From the NCBI RefSeq assembly GCF_000519005.1, contig NZ_JAER01000002.1, forward strand, positions 62,640 through 126,639: a stretch of 64,000 bases of DNA, in the 5' to 3' direction. The notes under the pieces were generated by a model. That model made no database searches and was not told the origin of the DNA. It saw only the letters and a list, made by a program, of their open reading frames with translations. Shown here piece after piece: positions 1-11,731 of this stretch (positions within the stretch are counted from its first letter, which is position 1; each line of letters starts with the position of its first letter). Source of the stretch: Nocardioides sp. J54 (lineage in GTDB: Bacteria > Actinomycetota > Actinomycetes > Propionibacteriales > Nocardioidaceae). A program made the position numbers and the translations under genes.

Positions 1-8
1 CCGCCCCC

Positions 9-740
9 GTGGCCCGGCAGCTGCTGACCCAGGCCGGGATGGAGGCGCGGCTGATGCTGCGCAACGGTGAGCAGCTGCTGCTCGCCGTCGTCATCCCGGT
101 CATCGTCCTCGTCGGCGCCGTCCGCAGCGCGGACCGCCTCGACCTGGGCATCGACGGCCGCCCGGTCGACGTCCTCACCCCCGGCGTGCTCGCCCTCGCG
201 GTGATGTCGACGGCCTTCACCTCGCTGGCGATCGCCACCGGGTTCGAGCGCAGGTACGGCGTCCTCAAGCGCCTCGGCACCGCTCCCCTCTCGCGCACCA
301 CCCTGCTCGGCGGCAAGGTCGCGGCACTCCTGGCCGTCGAGGTCGTGCAGTTCGTCGTGATCGGCGGCGTCGGCCTCGCTCTCGGCTGGGACGGCCCGGA
401 CGGTTTCGTCGGCGTGCTCGCCGTGGTGCTCGCGGCCCTGTGCGGGACCGCCGCGTTCGCCTCCCTCGGCATGCTGATCGCCGGCACCCTGCGGGCCGAG
501 GCGACGCTGGCCGCCGCCAACCTCGTCTACCTGCTCCTGCTCGCCGGCGGTGCCGTGATCCTGCCCGTCAGCACGTACGGTGGCCTCGGGGAGGTCGTGC
601 AGTGGCTCCCCTCGGGCGCGCTCGGCGAGGCCATGCGGAGCGCCAGCGACGGCGTCGTGGCCGTCCGCGACCTGCTCGTGCTGGTCGCGTGGGCCGCCGT
701 CGGCTCCGTCCTGACCGCCCGCACCTTCCAGTGGGAGTGA
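9..740 (+). CDS. ABC-2 type transporter permease
   Basis: Membrane subunit of an ABC exporter. The 243-residue product has about six hydrophobic segments (for example near residues 22-38, 55-80, 100-125, 135-155, 165-185 and 220-237), as in ABC-2 permeases of drug or lipid exporters. The reading frame is open to the left window edge, so GTG at 9 may not be the true start. The ATP-binding partner is expected just upstream, outside the window. The stop lies two bases before ctaA, so the two are probably co-transcribed. Permeases of this kind often sit beside heme A synthase in actinobacteria. The substrate cannot be read from the sequence. Confidence 0.8.
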   Translation: MARQLLTQAGMEARLMLRNGEQLLLAVVIPVIVLVGAVRSADRLDLGIDGRPVDVLTPGVLALAVMSTAFTSLAIATGFERRYGVLKRLGTAPLSRTTLLGGKVAALLAVEVVQFVVIGGVGLALGWDGPDGFVGVLAVVLAALCGTAAFASLGMLIAGTLRAEATLAAANLVYLLLLAGGAVILPVSTYGGLGEVVQWLPSGALGEAMRSASDGVVAVRDLLVLVAWAAVGSVLTARTFQWE

Positions 741-742
741 CC

Positions 743-1639
743 GTGACCACCTCGACCGAGAGCCGCCTGTCGGGCATCCAGCGCGCCCTGGGCGACCGCC
801 TGGTGCCCCTCGCCTGGGCGAACCTCGTCGCCAACATCGGCATCGTCGTCACCGGCGGTGCCGTCCGCCTCACCGGCTCCGGCCTCGGCTGCCCGACCTG
901 GCCCAAGTGCACCGACGAGTCCTACCTGCCCCACGGTGAGCTCGGCCTGCACGGCGCCATCGAGTTCGGCAACCGGCTGCTGACCTACGTCCTGGTCGCC
1001 ATCGCCGTCGCCTGCTGGTTCGCAGCCCGCGCCCGCGCAGCCGAGCACCCCCTCGCCGTACGGCTGTCCACGATCATCGCGCTCGGCATCCCCGCCCAGG
1101 CGGTGCTGGGCGGCATCACGGTCCTCACCGACCTCAACCCGTGGATCGTCGCCGGGCACCTCCTGGTGTCGATGGCGATCGTCGGCGTCTGCGTCCTGCT
1201 GATCGACCACGTCAACGGCCCCACCCGCGCCTCCTCGCCGCTCCCGGTACGCCGCCTGTCCGCCGCCCTGTTCACCGTCGGCTGGGCGGTCCTCTACCTC
1301 GGCACCGTCGTCACCGGCTCCGGCCCCCACTCCGGCGACCTCGACTCCCGGCGCACCGGCCTGGACCCGCAGGTCATGTCCCACGTCCACGCCTGGGTGG
1401 TCTACCTGCTGGTCGCCCTGACTCTGGTCGTGCTCTGGCAGTCGCGCCGCCTCGGCCTGCTCACCCTCTTCCGCGCCGCCCGCCTCCTGCTCGTCATCGA
1501 GCTGCTCCAGGGCGCCATCGGCTTCTGGCAGTACTTCACCGACCTCCCCGAGCTCCTCGTCGGCATCCACATGCTCGGCGCCGGCGCGACCTCGGCGGGG
1601 ATCACCTGGGTGCTGCTCGCCACCCGCGCCCGCCGCTGA
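743..1639 (+). CDS. ctaA: heme A synthase (COX15/CtaA family)
   Basis: Converts heme O to heme A for the aa3-type cytochrome oxidase, in the membrane. The 298-residue product shows the family pattern of hydrophobic helices and four conserved histidine sites: LHGAIEFGNR near residue 68, GHLLVSM near 138, HVHAWVVYL near 214 and GIHMLGAG near 274. The N-terminal GGAVRLTGSGLGCPTWPKC stretch is typical. The GTG at 743 follows the upstream stop by two bases; GTGs at 731 and 737 are alternatives. A long ORF starting at 440 merely extends this frame upstream. ctaB, the previous step in heme A synthesis, lies nearby in the opposite orientation. Confidence 0.93.
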   Translation: MTTSTESRLSGIQRALGDRLVPLAWANLVANIGIVVTGGAVRLTGSGLGCPTWPKCTDESYLPHGELGLHGAIEFGNRLLTYVLVAIAVACWFAARARAAEHPLAVRLSTIIALGIPAQAVLGGITVLTDLNPWIVAGHLLVSMAIVGVCVLLIDHVNGPTRASSPLPVRRLSAALFTVGWAVLYLGTVVTGSGPHSGDLDSRRTGLDPQVMSHVHAWVVYLLVALTLVVLWQSRRLGLLTLFRAARLLLVIELLQGAIGFWQYFTDLPELLVGIHMLGAGATSAGITWVLLATRARR

Positions 1640-2222
1640 GGGGGCTCGTCGCACCTCCGGGAGCTGCGGGTTGGTCCCAAACCGCAACAATTCGGGGTCG
1701 GGCCCTGTAGTTCCTGCCCAATCGTGGGGGTCGGTCTGCTGGGCAGGGTTGGTTTCCGGGCCGGGTGGTGGCGGTACCTCCCGCCAGCTCCTCCGCGGGG
1801 CTCGGAGCGGGACCCCACCGCCGGCGTCACTGACTCCGCTGCGTGCGCGGGACCTGGCCCCGACGCCGACGGCACCCCGACATCGCCCCGCGGGGGCCCG
1901 GCTCCCGGCACCGCCCCCACCCGGCCACTCCCGGGGTCTGGGGTCTGTCGTTTGGTCCCAAACCGCAGGTTTCCGGGCTCTGGAGCTGTAGTTCCTGCCC
2001 GATCGCGGGACATCAGCCGCGAACGCACCCTGGGGCCTGCCGCCAGGCGGAGGCAGGTCCTACGGAAGCCAACTGCGCGCGCGGCAGCGCGCCGCCCTCG
2101 ACGGGCGACACGCTCGCGCCATCCGATAGGGCTTGCCGCCAGGCGGAGGCAGGTCCTACGGAAGCCAACTGCGCGCGCGGCAGCGCGCCGCCCTCGACAG
2201 GCGACACGCTCGCGCAATCGGC
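1640..2222. repeat. gene-free interval with two repeat families
   Basis: No convincing gene is visible. Two 58-base copies beginning TTGGTCCCAAACCGCA lie at about 1671-1728 and 1952-2009 (281 apart) and share the segment GTAGTTCCTGCCC. A second, near-identical tandem pair of about 88 bases lies at 2035-2122 and 2131-2218 (period 96). It starts with TGCCGCCAGGCGGAGGCAGG and contains GC-alternating DNA. Relatives of this second family recur near 10985 and 29111. Several apparent ORFs cross the interval, but they run through the repeats in different frames. Confidence 0.75.
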
Positions 2223-3167
2223 TCAGAACAGCAGCGGGTCGATCGCGACGGCCACGAACAGCAGGCTGAGGTAGAGGTTCGAAGCGTGGAAGAGCTTCAT
2301 CGGCTGCAGCACGCTGAGCTCGTTCGAGTCCTTGGCCCGGCGGTGCAGGGCGTGGGCCTGGGCGAGGAAGATCGCGCCGAGGACGCCGGCGACGACCGGG
2401 TAGACGACGCCGGTCTCGGCGACGGGCCACAGCACCAGCGAGGTCGCGACCATCACCCAGCTGTAGACGACGATCTGGAAGGCCACCGAGCGGGCGGGCT
2501 TCACGACCGGGAGCATCGGGACGTCGACCTGGGCGTAGTCCTCGCGGTAGCGCAGGGCGAGGGCCCAGGTGTGCGGCGGCGTCCAGAAGAAGACGACGAG
2601 GAAGAGCACGATCGGGACCCACGACAGCTCGCCGGTGACGGCGGTCCAGCCGATGAGGGCCGGGAAGCAGCCGGCGATGCCGCCCCAGACGATGTTCTGG
2701 GTGGTCCGCCGCTTGAGCAGCATCGTGTAGACGAAGACGTAGAACGCGTTGGCGCTGACCGACAGGACGGCCGAGAGGGTGTTGACCCAGACGGCGAGGA
2801 TCACGGTCGAGGCGACGCCGAGGACGGTGCCGAACACGAGAGCGGCGGCCGGGGTGACGATGTGGCGCGGCAGCGCCCGGCGCCGGGTACGACGCATCTG
2901 CTCGTCGATGTCACGGTCGTAGACGCAGTTGAACACCGAGGCGGAGCCGGCGGAGAGCGTCCCGCCGACGACGGTGGCCAGGACCAGGCCGAGCTCGGGG
3001 ACGCCGCGCGCTGCGAAGAACATCACCGGGACGGTGGTCAGCAGCAGGAGCTCGATGACCCGGGGCTTGGTGAGCCCGACGTACGCCATGACGACGTCGC
3101 GGAAGGTCTTCGGGGTCCCTGCGTCGTCGGCCAGCAGCTCGCGGCTGGTGGGGTCGACGTAGGTCAC
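2223..3167 (-). CDS. ctaB: protoheme IX farnesyltransferase (heme O synthase)
   Basis: Transfers farnesyl to heme b to make heme O, the substrate of CtaA. The 314-residue integral membrane protein belongs to the UbiA prenyltransferase family. It has the Asp-rich motif NCVYDRDID near residues 78-86, the second motif YREDYAQVD near 205, and about nine hydrophobic segments. The GTG at 3167 is preceded by a GAGGAAC Shine-Dalgarno-like stretch and gives the expected N-terminus ([10 protein letters not shown]). A longer frame to 3518 runs antisense into tkt and is rejected. The gene is divergent from tkt, with about 110 bases between them. Confidence 0.93.
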   Translation of the reverse strand: MTYVDPTSRELLADDAGTPKTFRDVVMAYVGLTKPRVIELLLLTTVPVMFFAARGVPELGLVLATVVGGTLSAGSASVFNCVYDRDIDEQMRRTRRRALPRHIVTPAAALVFGTVLGVASTVILAVWVNTLSAVLSVSANAFYVFVYTMLLKRRTTQNIVWGGIAGCFPALIGWTAVTGELSWVPIVLFLVVFFWTPPHTWALALRYREDYAQVDVPMLPVVKPARSVAFQIVVYSWVMVATSLVLWPVAETGVVYPVVAGVLGAIFLAQAHALHRRAKDSNELSVLQPMKLFHASNLYLSLLFVAVAIDPLLF

Positions 3168-3279
3168 TACCGTTCCTCGCAGGATGGGGTCGAAGCGTGT
3201 CGAGTGTAGCCCCAAGCAGCCCTGTCCGCCGCACCCGGCCAGTGTCGGGTACGACACCGTGCTCGGTAGGCTCGGAGCC

Positions 3280-5388
<2,109 letters not shown>

Positions 5389-5435
5389 CCACCGTCGGAT
5401 CGGTGCAGTGACCACCACTCTCACGAGGAGGATCC

Positions 5436-6554
5436 ATGACTGACCGATTGAAGGCGCTCGCCGACGCGGGCGTGTCCATCTGGCTCGACGACCTTTCCAG
5501 GGAGCGCATCGAGACCGGCAACCTGGCCGAGCTCGTCGAGGGCTCCTCCGTCGTGGGCGTCACCACCAACCCGACGATCTTCGCCAGCGCGATCGCCGAC
5601 GGCGAGCGGTACGACGAGCAGGTCCGTGGCCTGGTCGCCGACGGCGCCGACGTGGACAAGGTGATCTTCGAGCTCACCACCGACGACGTGCGCAACGCCT
5701 GCGACGTGCTCGCGCCGGTCGCCGAGCGCACGAAGGACGACGGCCGGGTCTCGATCGAGGTCGAGCCCGACCTGGCGAACGACACCGACGCGACGGTCGC
5801 GTCCGCGAAGGCGCTGTGGAAGGCGGTCGACCGCCCCAACGCGCTGATCAAGATCCCGGCGACCCTCGAGGGCCTGCCGGCGATCACCGAGGTCATCGGA
5901 GCCGGCATCAGCGTCAACGTCACGCTGATCTTCTCGGTCGAGCGCTACCGCGCGGTCATGGACGCCTACCTCGCCGGGCTGGAGAAGGCCCGCGAGGCGG
6001 GCCACGACCTGGCGACGATCCGCTCGGTCGCGTCCTTCTTCGTGTCCCGGGTCGACACCGAGATCGACGCCCGGCTGGAGAAGATCGGGACCGACGAGGC
6101 CCTCGCACTGCGCGGCAAGGCCGCCGTCGCGAACGCCCGGCTCGCCTACGCAGCGTTCGAGGAGGTCATCGCCTCCGACCGCTGGCAGCAGCTCGCCGCC
6201 GCCGGCGCGCACCCCCAGCGCCCGCTGTGGGCGTCGACGGGAGTGAAGAACCCGGACTACCCCGACACCCTCTACGTCACCGACCTCGTCGTGGCCGACA
6301 CCGTGAACACGATGCCGGAGAAGACGCTGCAGGCCTTCGCCGACCACGGTGAGGTGCGGGGCGACCAGGTGACCGGCAAGGCCGGCGAGGCCCAGGAGGT
6401 CTTCGACCAGATCGCGGCCGCCGGCGTTGACCTCGACGACGTCTTCCTCGTGCTCGAGCAGGAGGGCGTCTCCAAGTTCAAGGCGTCGTGGTCCGAGCTC
6501 GTCGAGACCGTCAAGGGCCAGATGGCCGCGGTCACGGGACCGGCCGAGGGCTGA
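5436..6554 (+). CDS. tal: transaldolase
   Basis: Transfers a dihydroxyacetone unit from sedoheptulose-7-phosphate to glyceraldehyde-3-phosphate. The 372-residue size matches the actinobacterial transaldolase type. The N-terminal motif [16 protein letters not shown] and the Schiff-base lysine segment [15 protein letters not shown] (lysine near residue 139) are visible. ATG 5436 has a strong GAGGAGGA ribosome site eight bases upstream. It lies 47 bases after tkt and four bases before pgi. Confidence 0.95.
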   Translation: MTDRLKALADAGVSIWLDDLSRERIETGNLAELVEGSSVVGVTTNPTIFASAIADGERYDEQVRGLVADGADVDKVIFELTTDDVRNACDVLAPVAERTKDDGRVSIEVEPDLANDTDATVASAKALWKAVDRPNALIKIPATLEGLPAITEVIGAGISVNVTLIFSVERYRAVMDAYLAGLEKAREAGHDLATIRSVASFFVSRVDTEIDARLEKIGTDEALALRGKAAVANARLAYAAFEEVIASDRWQQLAAAGAHPQRPLWASTGVKNPDYPDTLYVTDLVVADTVNTMPEKTLQAFADHGEVRGDQVTGKAGEAQEVFDQIAAAGVDLDDVFLVLEQEGVSKFKASWSELVETVKGQMAAVTGPAEG

Positions 6555-6558
6555 CCCC

Positions 6559-8238
6559 GTGGTCGCGGCGCCGGTCGACCCCCGCTCCACGGCCGCCTGG
6601 GCGACGCTGACGAGGCTCGCTGACGGCTTCACCCCGGACCTGCGGCGCTGGTTCGCCGAGGAGCCCGAACGCGCGGCCCGGCTCACCCTCGACGTGGGCG
6701 ACCTCCACGTCGACCTGTCCAAGAACCTCCTCGACGACGCGGTGCTGGCCGCGCTAGTCGAGCTCGCGGGCGAGGTCGGCCTGGAGGCGCGGCGCGACGC
6801 GATGTTCCGCGGTGACCACATCAACGTCACCGAGGACCGCGCCGTGCTGCACACCGCGCTGCGGCAGCCGCCGGACGTCGAGGTCGAGGTCGAGGGCCAG
6901 GACGTCGTCGACGACGTCCACGACGTGCTGCGCAAGGTCTACGCCTTCGCCGACGACGTGCGCTCGGGCCGCTGGACCGGGGTCACCGGACAGCGGATCT
7001 CGACGGTCGTCAACATCGGCATCGGCGGCTCCGACCTGGGTCCGGTGATGGCCTACGAGGCCCTGGCGCCGTACGTCCAGGACGGCATCGAGTGCCGGTT
7101 CATCAGCAACATCGACCCGACCGACGCGGCCAGCACGTTGACCGGGCTCGACCCGGCAACGACGCTGTTCATCGTGTCCAGCAAGACCTTCGGCACCCTG
7201 GAGACCCTGACCAACGCCCGACTGTGCCGCGCGTGGCTGCTCGACTCGCTGCGCAGCAGCGGCGCCATCGGGCGGGGCGAGGACGACACGGCCGCCGCGG
7301 TGGCGAAGCACTTCGTCGCGGTCTCCACGGCGCTGGACAAGGTGGCCGAGTTCGGCATCGACCCCGACAACGCCTTCGGGTTCTGGGACTGGGTCGGCGG
7401 GCGCTACTCGGTCGACTCCGCGATCGGCACCTCGCTGGTGGTGGCCATCGGCCCCGAGCGCTTCGACGAGTTCCTCGCCGGCTTCCACGCCGTCGACGAG
7501 CACTTCCTGCGCACGCCCCTGGACCGGAACGTGCCGGTGCTGATGGGCCTGCTCAACGTCTGGTACACCAACTTCCTCGACGCGCAGACCCACGCCGTGC
7601 TGCCGTACTCCCAGCTCCTGCACCGCTTCCCGGCGTACCTCCAGCAGCTGACCATGGAGTCCAACGGCAAGAGCGTGCGCTGGGACGGCAGCCCGGTCAC
7701 CACCGACACCGGCGAGGTGTTCTGGGGCGAGCCCGGCACCAACGGGCAGCACGCGTTCTACCAGCTGATCCACCAGGGCACCCGGCTCGTGCCAGCGGAC
7801 TTCATCGCTTTCGCCGACCCGGCCTACCCGCTCGCGGACGGTGATAAGGACGTGCACGAGCTGCTGCTGGCGAACTTCTTCGCCCAGACCAAGGCGCTCG
7901 CGTTCGGCAAGACCGCCGACGAGGTGCGCGCCGAGGGCACCCCCGAGGCGATCGTCCCGGCGCGGGTCTTCCCGGGCAACCGGCCGACGACGTCGATCAT
8001 GGCGCCGGCGCTGACGCCGTCCGTGCTCGGCCAGCTGATCGCGCTCTACGAGCACATCACCTTCACCCAGGGCGTGGTGTGGGGCATCGACAGCTTCGAC
8101 CAGTGGGGCGTCGAGCTCGGCAAGCAGCTCGCCCTCCAGCTCGCCCCCGCCATCGACGGCGAGGAGTCTGCCCTCGCCGACCAGGACGGCTCGACCCGCG
8201 CCCTCATCCGCTACTACCTGGAGCACCGCACCCGATGA
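6559..8238 (+). CDS. pgi: glucose-6-phosphate isomerase
   Basis: Interconverts glucose-6-phosphate and fructose-6-phosphate. The 559-residue product contains [11 protein letters not shown] near residue 152 and the family signature [16 protein letters not shown] near 510. GTG 6559 follows the tal stop by four bases and gives a normal length; the frame is also open upstream inside tal, which is a shadow. The stop overlaps the pgl start (ATGA), so pgi and pgl are probably translationally coupled. Confidence 0.96.
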   Translation: MVAAPVDPRSTAAWATLTRLADGFTPDLRRWFAEEPERAARLTLDVGDLHVDLSKNLLDDAVLAALVELAGEVGLEARRDAMFRGDHINVTEDRAVLHTALRQPPDVEVEVEGQDVVDDVHDVLRKVYAFADDVRSGRWTGVTGQRISTVVNIGIGGSDLGPVMAYEALAPYVQDGIECRFISNIDPTDAASTLTGLDPATTLFIVSSKTFGTLETLTNARLCRAWLLDSLRSSGAIGRGEDDTAAAVAKHFVAVSTALDKVAEFGIDPDNAFGFWDWVGGRYSVDSAIGTSLVVAIGPERFDEFLAGFHAVDEHFLRTPLDRNVPVLMGLLNVWYTNFLDAQTHAVLPYSQLLHRFPAYLQQLTMESNGKSVRWDGSPVTTDTGEVFWGEPGTNGQHAFYQLIHQGTRLVPADFIAFADPAYPLADGDKDVHELLLANFFAQTKALAFGKTADEVRAEGTPEAIVPARVFPGNRPTTSIMAPALTPSVLGQLIALYEHITFTQGVVWGIDSFDQWGVELGKQLALQLAPAIDGEESALADQDGSTRALIRYYLEHRTR

Positions 8239-8987
8239 CCGTTGACCGACCTGCTCCCCTCGTCGAGGTCCACGACGACGCCGCCGCGCTGGCGACCGCC
8301 GTCGCCGGCGAGCTCCTCAACCGCATCGCCGACGCCCAGGCCGCCGGCCACGTGCCGGACATCGGCCTGACCGGCGGCTCGATCGCCGAGGCGATCCACC
8401 GCGAGGTGGCCCGCCTGGCCGACGCCTCCGGCGTGGACTGGGGTGCGGTGCGCTTCTACTTCGGCGACGAGCGGTTCGTCCCGTCCGACTCCCCCGACCG
8501 CAACGTCGCCCAGGCGCGGGCAGCCTTCCTCGACGAGGTCGGCGCGTCGCGGGTGCACTCCGCCCCGGCGGCGGACGAGGTCGCCACGGCCGAGGAGTCG
8601 GCGGAGCAGTACGCCGCCACGATCCGCTCGACGGGCAGCGGCGACTTCGACGTGCTGATGCTGGGCGTCGGCCCCGACGGCCACATCGCCTCGCTTTTCC
8701 CGGGCCACCCCGGGCTGGACGCGACGGGCGACCTGGCCGTCGCCGTCCACGACTCCCCCAAGCCGCCGCCGGACCGGGTCAGCCTCACCTTCGAGGCCCT
8801 GAACCGGGCGCAGGCGGTGTGGTTCGTGGTGAGCGGCGACGGCAAGGCCGACGCCGTTCGGCGGGTCATGGCTGAGGTCGCGCCGGACGCCGAGGACGCG
8901 GCCCGTCGGGAGACGCCGGCGCGCGGCGTGCGCGGGATCGCCGAGACGGTGTGGTTCCTCGACACGGGGGCGGCCTCCGCCATCTGA
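8235..8987 (+). CDS. pgl: 6-phosphogluconolactonase
   Basis: Hydrolyses 6-phosphogluconolactone, the second step of the oxidative pentose phosphate pathway. The 250-residue product has the NagB/DevB-type motifs [12 protein letters not shown] (near residue 43), [17 protein letters not shown] (near 74) and [18 protein letters not shown] (near 142). ATG 8235 overlaps the pgi stop. In many actinobacteria zwf and opcA lie between pgi and pgl; here they are absent, although the lactonase that acts on their product is kept. Confidence 0.95.
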   Translation: MTVDRPAPLVEVHDDAAALATAVAGELLNRIADAQAAGHVPDIGLTGGSIAEAIHREVARLADASGVDWGAVRFYFGDERFVPSDSPDRNVAQARAAFLDEVGASRVHSAPAADEVATAEESAEQYAATIRSTGSGDFDVLMLGVGPDGHIASLFPGHPGLDATGDLAVAVHDSPKPPPDRVSLTFEALNRAQAVWFVVSGDGKADAVRRVMAEVAPDAEDAARRETPARGVRGIAETVWFLDTGAASAI

Positions 8988-9084
8988 CCGGTGGCTCCCC
9001 TGACTGTCCGTCTGGCGGACGATCCCGCGGCCGGAACTGGACAGTAGCGTGTGGTCTTGGTCACCGGGACACTCCCGCGACACG

Positions 9085-10632
9085 ATGTCCGGCATGACGT
9101 CCACCACGAACGAAGCGCAACGGCGCGGAGCGTTCAGCAGTCGCAAGGTGTTCATCTTCGCCGCGATCGGATCCGCGGTCGGGCTGGGCAACATCTGGCG
9201 GTTCCCCTACGTCGCCTACGAGAACGGCGGCGGAGCGTTCCTGATCCCGTACCTCGTCGCCCTGCTCACGGCCGGCCTGCCGTTCCTCTTCCTCGACTAC
9301 GCCCTCGGGCACCGCTACCGCGGCTCCGCGCCGCTCACCTTCGCGCGGCTGCGCCGCAAGACCGAGGCCCTCGGCTGGTGGCAGGTCGCGATCTGCTTCC
9401 TGATCGCGATCTACTACGCCGCCGTCATCGCCTGGGCCCTGCGCTACACCTTCTTCTCCGTCAACGAGGCGTGGGGCGACGACCCGGAGGGCTTCCTCTT
9501 CGGTGACTTCCTCCAGGCCGGGGACCCGGGCGTCACCCTCGACGTCGTGGTCGGCGTGCTGGTGCCACTCGCCCTCGTCTGGGTCGTCGTGCTCCTCATC
9601 ATGGCCCTCGGCGTGCAGAAGGGCATCGGCCTTCTTTCGCTGTGGTTCATCCCGGTCCTGTTCATCGCCTTCGGCGCGCTGGTGATCCGTGCGCTCACCC
9701 TCGACGGTGCGTCGATCGGCCTCGACGCCCTCTTCTCACCCAGCTGGGACGCGCTCGCCGAGCCCGGTGTCTGGGCGGCCGCCTTCGGCCAGATCTTCTT
9801 CTCGCTCTCGATCGGCTTCGGCATCATGATCACCTACGCGTCGTACGTCGACCGGCACAACGACATGCCGGGCGCGGGCTTCGTGGTCGGTTTCGCCAAC
9901 TCGGGGTTCGAGCTGCTCGCCGGCATCGGTGTCTTCGCCGCGCTCGGGTTCATGGCCCAGGCCAGTGGTGTCGCCGTCGAGGACGTCGCCGCCGACGGCC
10001 TCGGCCTCGCCTTCGTGGTCTTCCCGGCCCTGATCAGCGAGGCACCCGCGGGCGCGCTCATCGGCGTGCTGTTCTTCGGGTCGCTGGTGATCGCCGGCCT
10101 CACGTCGCTGGTGAGCGTCATCGAGGTCGTCATCTCGGCCGTCCGCGACAAGTTCGAGATGACCCGGGTGGGCGCCTCGATGGCCGTCGGCGTCCCGGCC
10201 GCGCTGCTGAGCCTCGTGCTGTTCAGCACCACCAGCGGCGTCTACGTGCTCGACATCATCGACCACTTCATCAACCAGTACGGCATCCTCGTCGTCGCCG
10301 TCGTCAGCATGGTCGTCGTGGCCTGGGGCCTGCGCGAGCTGCCGTCCCTGGCCGCGCACCTCAACCGGTTCGGCTCGCTGCCGCTCGGCCGGCCGTGGTA
10401 CGCGCTCGTCGGCTTCGTCGCGCCGGTCGCCCTGACCTACGTCCTGATCGACGCCCTCGTCGCCGACATCAAGGAGCCCTACGAGGGCTACCCCGCCTGG
10501 ATGCTGAACGTCCTCGGCTGGGGCAGCGCCGTGGCAGTCGTGGTGTTCGCCGTCGCGGCCGCCCAGGTCCGCTGGCGCCCCGAGACCAGCCTCGATGCCG
10601 AGTCCGACACCCTCAAGAAGGAGATCCAGTGA
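9085..10632 (+). CDS. metP: sodium-dependent methionine/alanine importer, large subunit (NSS family)
   Basis: Secondary transporter of the neurotransmitter:sodium symporter family. The 515-residue product has the family's first-helix signature GSAVGLGNIWRFPY near residue 30 and about 11-12 hydrophobic segments. The function as a methionine/alanine importer is inferred from the MetS-type small protein encoded immediately downstream, as in the characterised MetPS pair of Corynebacterium glutamicum. ATG 9085 is preferred; ATG 9094 is possible and no strong ribosome site separates them. It ends in an overlap (GTGA) with metS. Confidence 0.85.
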   Translation: MSGMTSTTNEAQRRGAFSSRKVFIFAAIGSAVGLGNIWRFPYVAYENGGGAFLIPYLVALLTAGLPFLFLDYALGHRYRGSAPLTFARLRRKTEALGWWQVAICFLIAIYYAAVIAWALRYTFFSVNEAWGDDPEGFLFGDFLQAGDPGVTLDVVVGVLVPLALVWVVVLLIMALGVQKGIGLLSLWFIPVLFIAFGALVIRALTLDGASIGLDALFSPSWDALAEPGVWAAAFGQIFFSLSIGFGIMITYASYVDRHNDMPGAGFVVGFANSGFELLAGIGVFAALGFMAQASGVAVEDVAADGLGLAFVVFPALISEAPAGALIGVLFFGSLVIAGLTSLVSVIEVVISAVRDKFEMTRVGASMAVGVPAALLSLVLFSTTSGVYVLDIIDHFINQYGILVVAVVSMVVVAWGLRELPSLAAHLNRFGSLPLGRPWYALVGFVAPVALTYVLIDALVADIKEPYEGYPAWMLNVLGWGSAVAVVVFAVAAAQVRWRPETSLDAESDTLKKEIQ

Positions 10633-10757
10633 GCCTCGACGCCGTCATCTTGATGCTGGTCGCCATGGCGATCCTGTGGGGCGGCCTCATCGTCGCCATC
10701 ATCCGCCTCAACCGCCACGACCTCCCGTCCCTGGACGACGTCCACCGCGACCTCTGA
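10629..10757 (+). CDS. metS: methionine/alanine importer small subunit MetS
   Basis: A 42-residue single-span membrane protein: a short N-terminus, a hydrophobic helix (residues about 5-25, AVILMLVAMAILWGGLIVAI) and the tail RLNRHDLPSLDDVHRDL. This helix plus a charged tail matches the MetS small-subunit family, which is needed by MetP-type symporters for uptake. The GTG start at 10629 overlaps the metP stop and an AAGGAGAT ribosome site lies nine bases upstream, so its translation is coupled to metP. Confidence 0.85.
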   Translation: MSLDAVILMLVAMAILWGGLIVAIIRLNRHDLPSLDDVHRDL

Positions 10758-11047
10758 CCACCCACGAACGAGCCTGAGACATGCCGACTGCCGGTGGTTG
10801 AGGTGCGAGGCGCCCCAGCGCCCAGCCAGGCCGCCGGTGGTTGAGGGGTGAGGCGCCCCAGCGCCGAGCCTCGAAACCACCGGCACCGATGCACCCGACT
10901 GTGCCCACCACAGCCCGCCATCAAGGCCCGGAGGTTTCGAGGCTCCTCGCTGGCGCTCGTCGCACCTCAACCACCGGGCGAAGGGCTTGCCGCCAGGCGT
11001 ACCGTGCAATCGAACGAAGGCAACGGCGTGCGCGGCAGCGCGGGGGA
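10758..11047. repeat. intergenic palindromic repeats (GGTTGAGG/CCTCGAAACC family)
   Basis: No gene seen. A truncated copy (10791-10827), a full copy (10834-10883) and an inverted copy (10927-10978) of the dispersed palindrome are present. Each full copy has outer arms GGTGGTTGAGG and CCTCGAAACCACC around a GC-rich inner stem. Facing copies enclose about 45 bases. A degenerate member of the GCTTGCCGCCAGGCG family follows at about 10985-11043. The interval separates convergent metS and rbpA and may act in transcript termination or processing, which is an inference. Confidence 0.8.
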
Positions 11048-11407
11048 TCAGAAGATGATCTCGCCGGACTTCCGACGGGAACGGAGCAGCTGGATCGCCT
11101 CGTCGAGGATGACCTCGGCCTCCTTGTCGGAGCGACGCTCCTTCACGTAGGCCAGGTGCGTCTTGTAGGGCTCGATCTTCGGCGCCGGCGGGGCGTTGTC
11201 GGAGTCGAGGCCGGCGGGGAGGCCGCACTTGGGGCAGTCCCAGGACTCCGGGACGGCGGCCTCGACCGAGAACGTGATCACCGAGCGGTGGCTGTTCGCG
11301 CAGAAGTACGTCACTGCCTGACGCGGCGCAGCCTCACCACGCTCGGCCTCACCCATCGGGCCTGCACCGACGCGACTACCGCGGATTGCGTTCCCACCAC
11401 CAGCCAA
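11048..11407 (-). CDS. rbpA: RNA polymerase-binding protein RbpA
   Basis: Actinobacterial transcription factor that binds RNA polymerase and group 1/2 sigma factors and stabilises open complexes. The 119-residue product shows the zinc-knuckle/core segment FCANSHRSVITFS...WDCPKCGLPAG (residues about 34-65) and the C-terminal sigma-interacting region KTHLAYVKERRSDKEAEVI. The start is TTG at 11407, an uncommon codon, chosen because a GGAGGAGAG ribosome site lies six bases upstream and MAGGGNAIRGSRVG matches the family N-terminus. Confidence 0.96.
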   Translation of the reverse strand: MAGGGNAIRGSRVGAGPMGEAERGEAAPRQAVTYFCANSHRSVITFSVEAAVPESWDCPKCGLPAGLDSDNAPPAPKIEPYKTHLAYVKERRSDKEAEVILDEAIQLLRSRRKSGEIIF

Positions 11408-11464
11408 CGGATTCTCTCCTCCAGCATCGAGTGACCCGCGATGCCGCGGGCCGGTTGCAGTCGA

Positions 11465-11704
11465 TCAGTTCTGATAGGCGAGCAGCAGGCCGAGCGCGAG
11501 GACGCACGCGAACCAGATGACGCCGATGCCGACCGTGAACCGGTCGAGGTTGCGCTCAGCAACGGACGAGCCGCCGAGCGAGCTCGAGACGCCGCCGCCG
11601 AACATGTCCGAGAGTCCGCCGCCACGACCCTTGTGCAGCAACACCAGAAGGATGAGCAGGAGGCTCGTGATCACGAGCAGCACAGTGAGGAGCGTCGACA
11701 ACAC
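11465..11704 (-). CDS. secG: preprotein translocase subunit SecG
   Basis: Small subunit of the SecYEG channel. The 79-residue product has two hydrophobic helices (residues about 3-22 and 56-76) joined by the glycine-rich loop HKGRGGGLSDMFGGG, the hallmark of SecG. It starts with GTG at 11704, just downstream of tpiA, which is the usual actinobacterial gene order. Confidence 0.95.
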   Translation of the reverse strand: MLSTLLTVLLVITSLLLILLVLLHKGRGGGLSDMFGGGVSSSLGGSSVAERNLDRFTVGIGVIWFACVLALGLLLAYQN

Positions 11705-11731
11705 GCGTGGAATCCTACGTCAGGGCCGGAG

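Noticed and set aside
1402..2622. 406-codon minus-strand frame over ctaA end, repeats and ctaB
   Set aside because: Crosses two conserved genes in the wrong frame and the tandem repeats, which create repeated peptide strings.
11435..11450. Terminator hairpin CCCGCG/CGCGGG after secG-side of rbpA
   Set aside because: Only a 6-bp stem without T-run and overlapping the rbpA leader; too weak to call.
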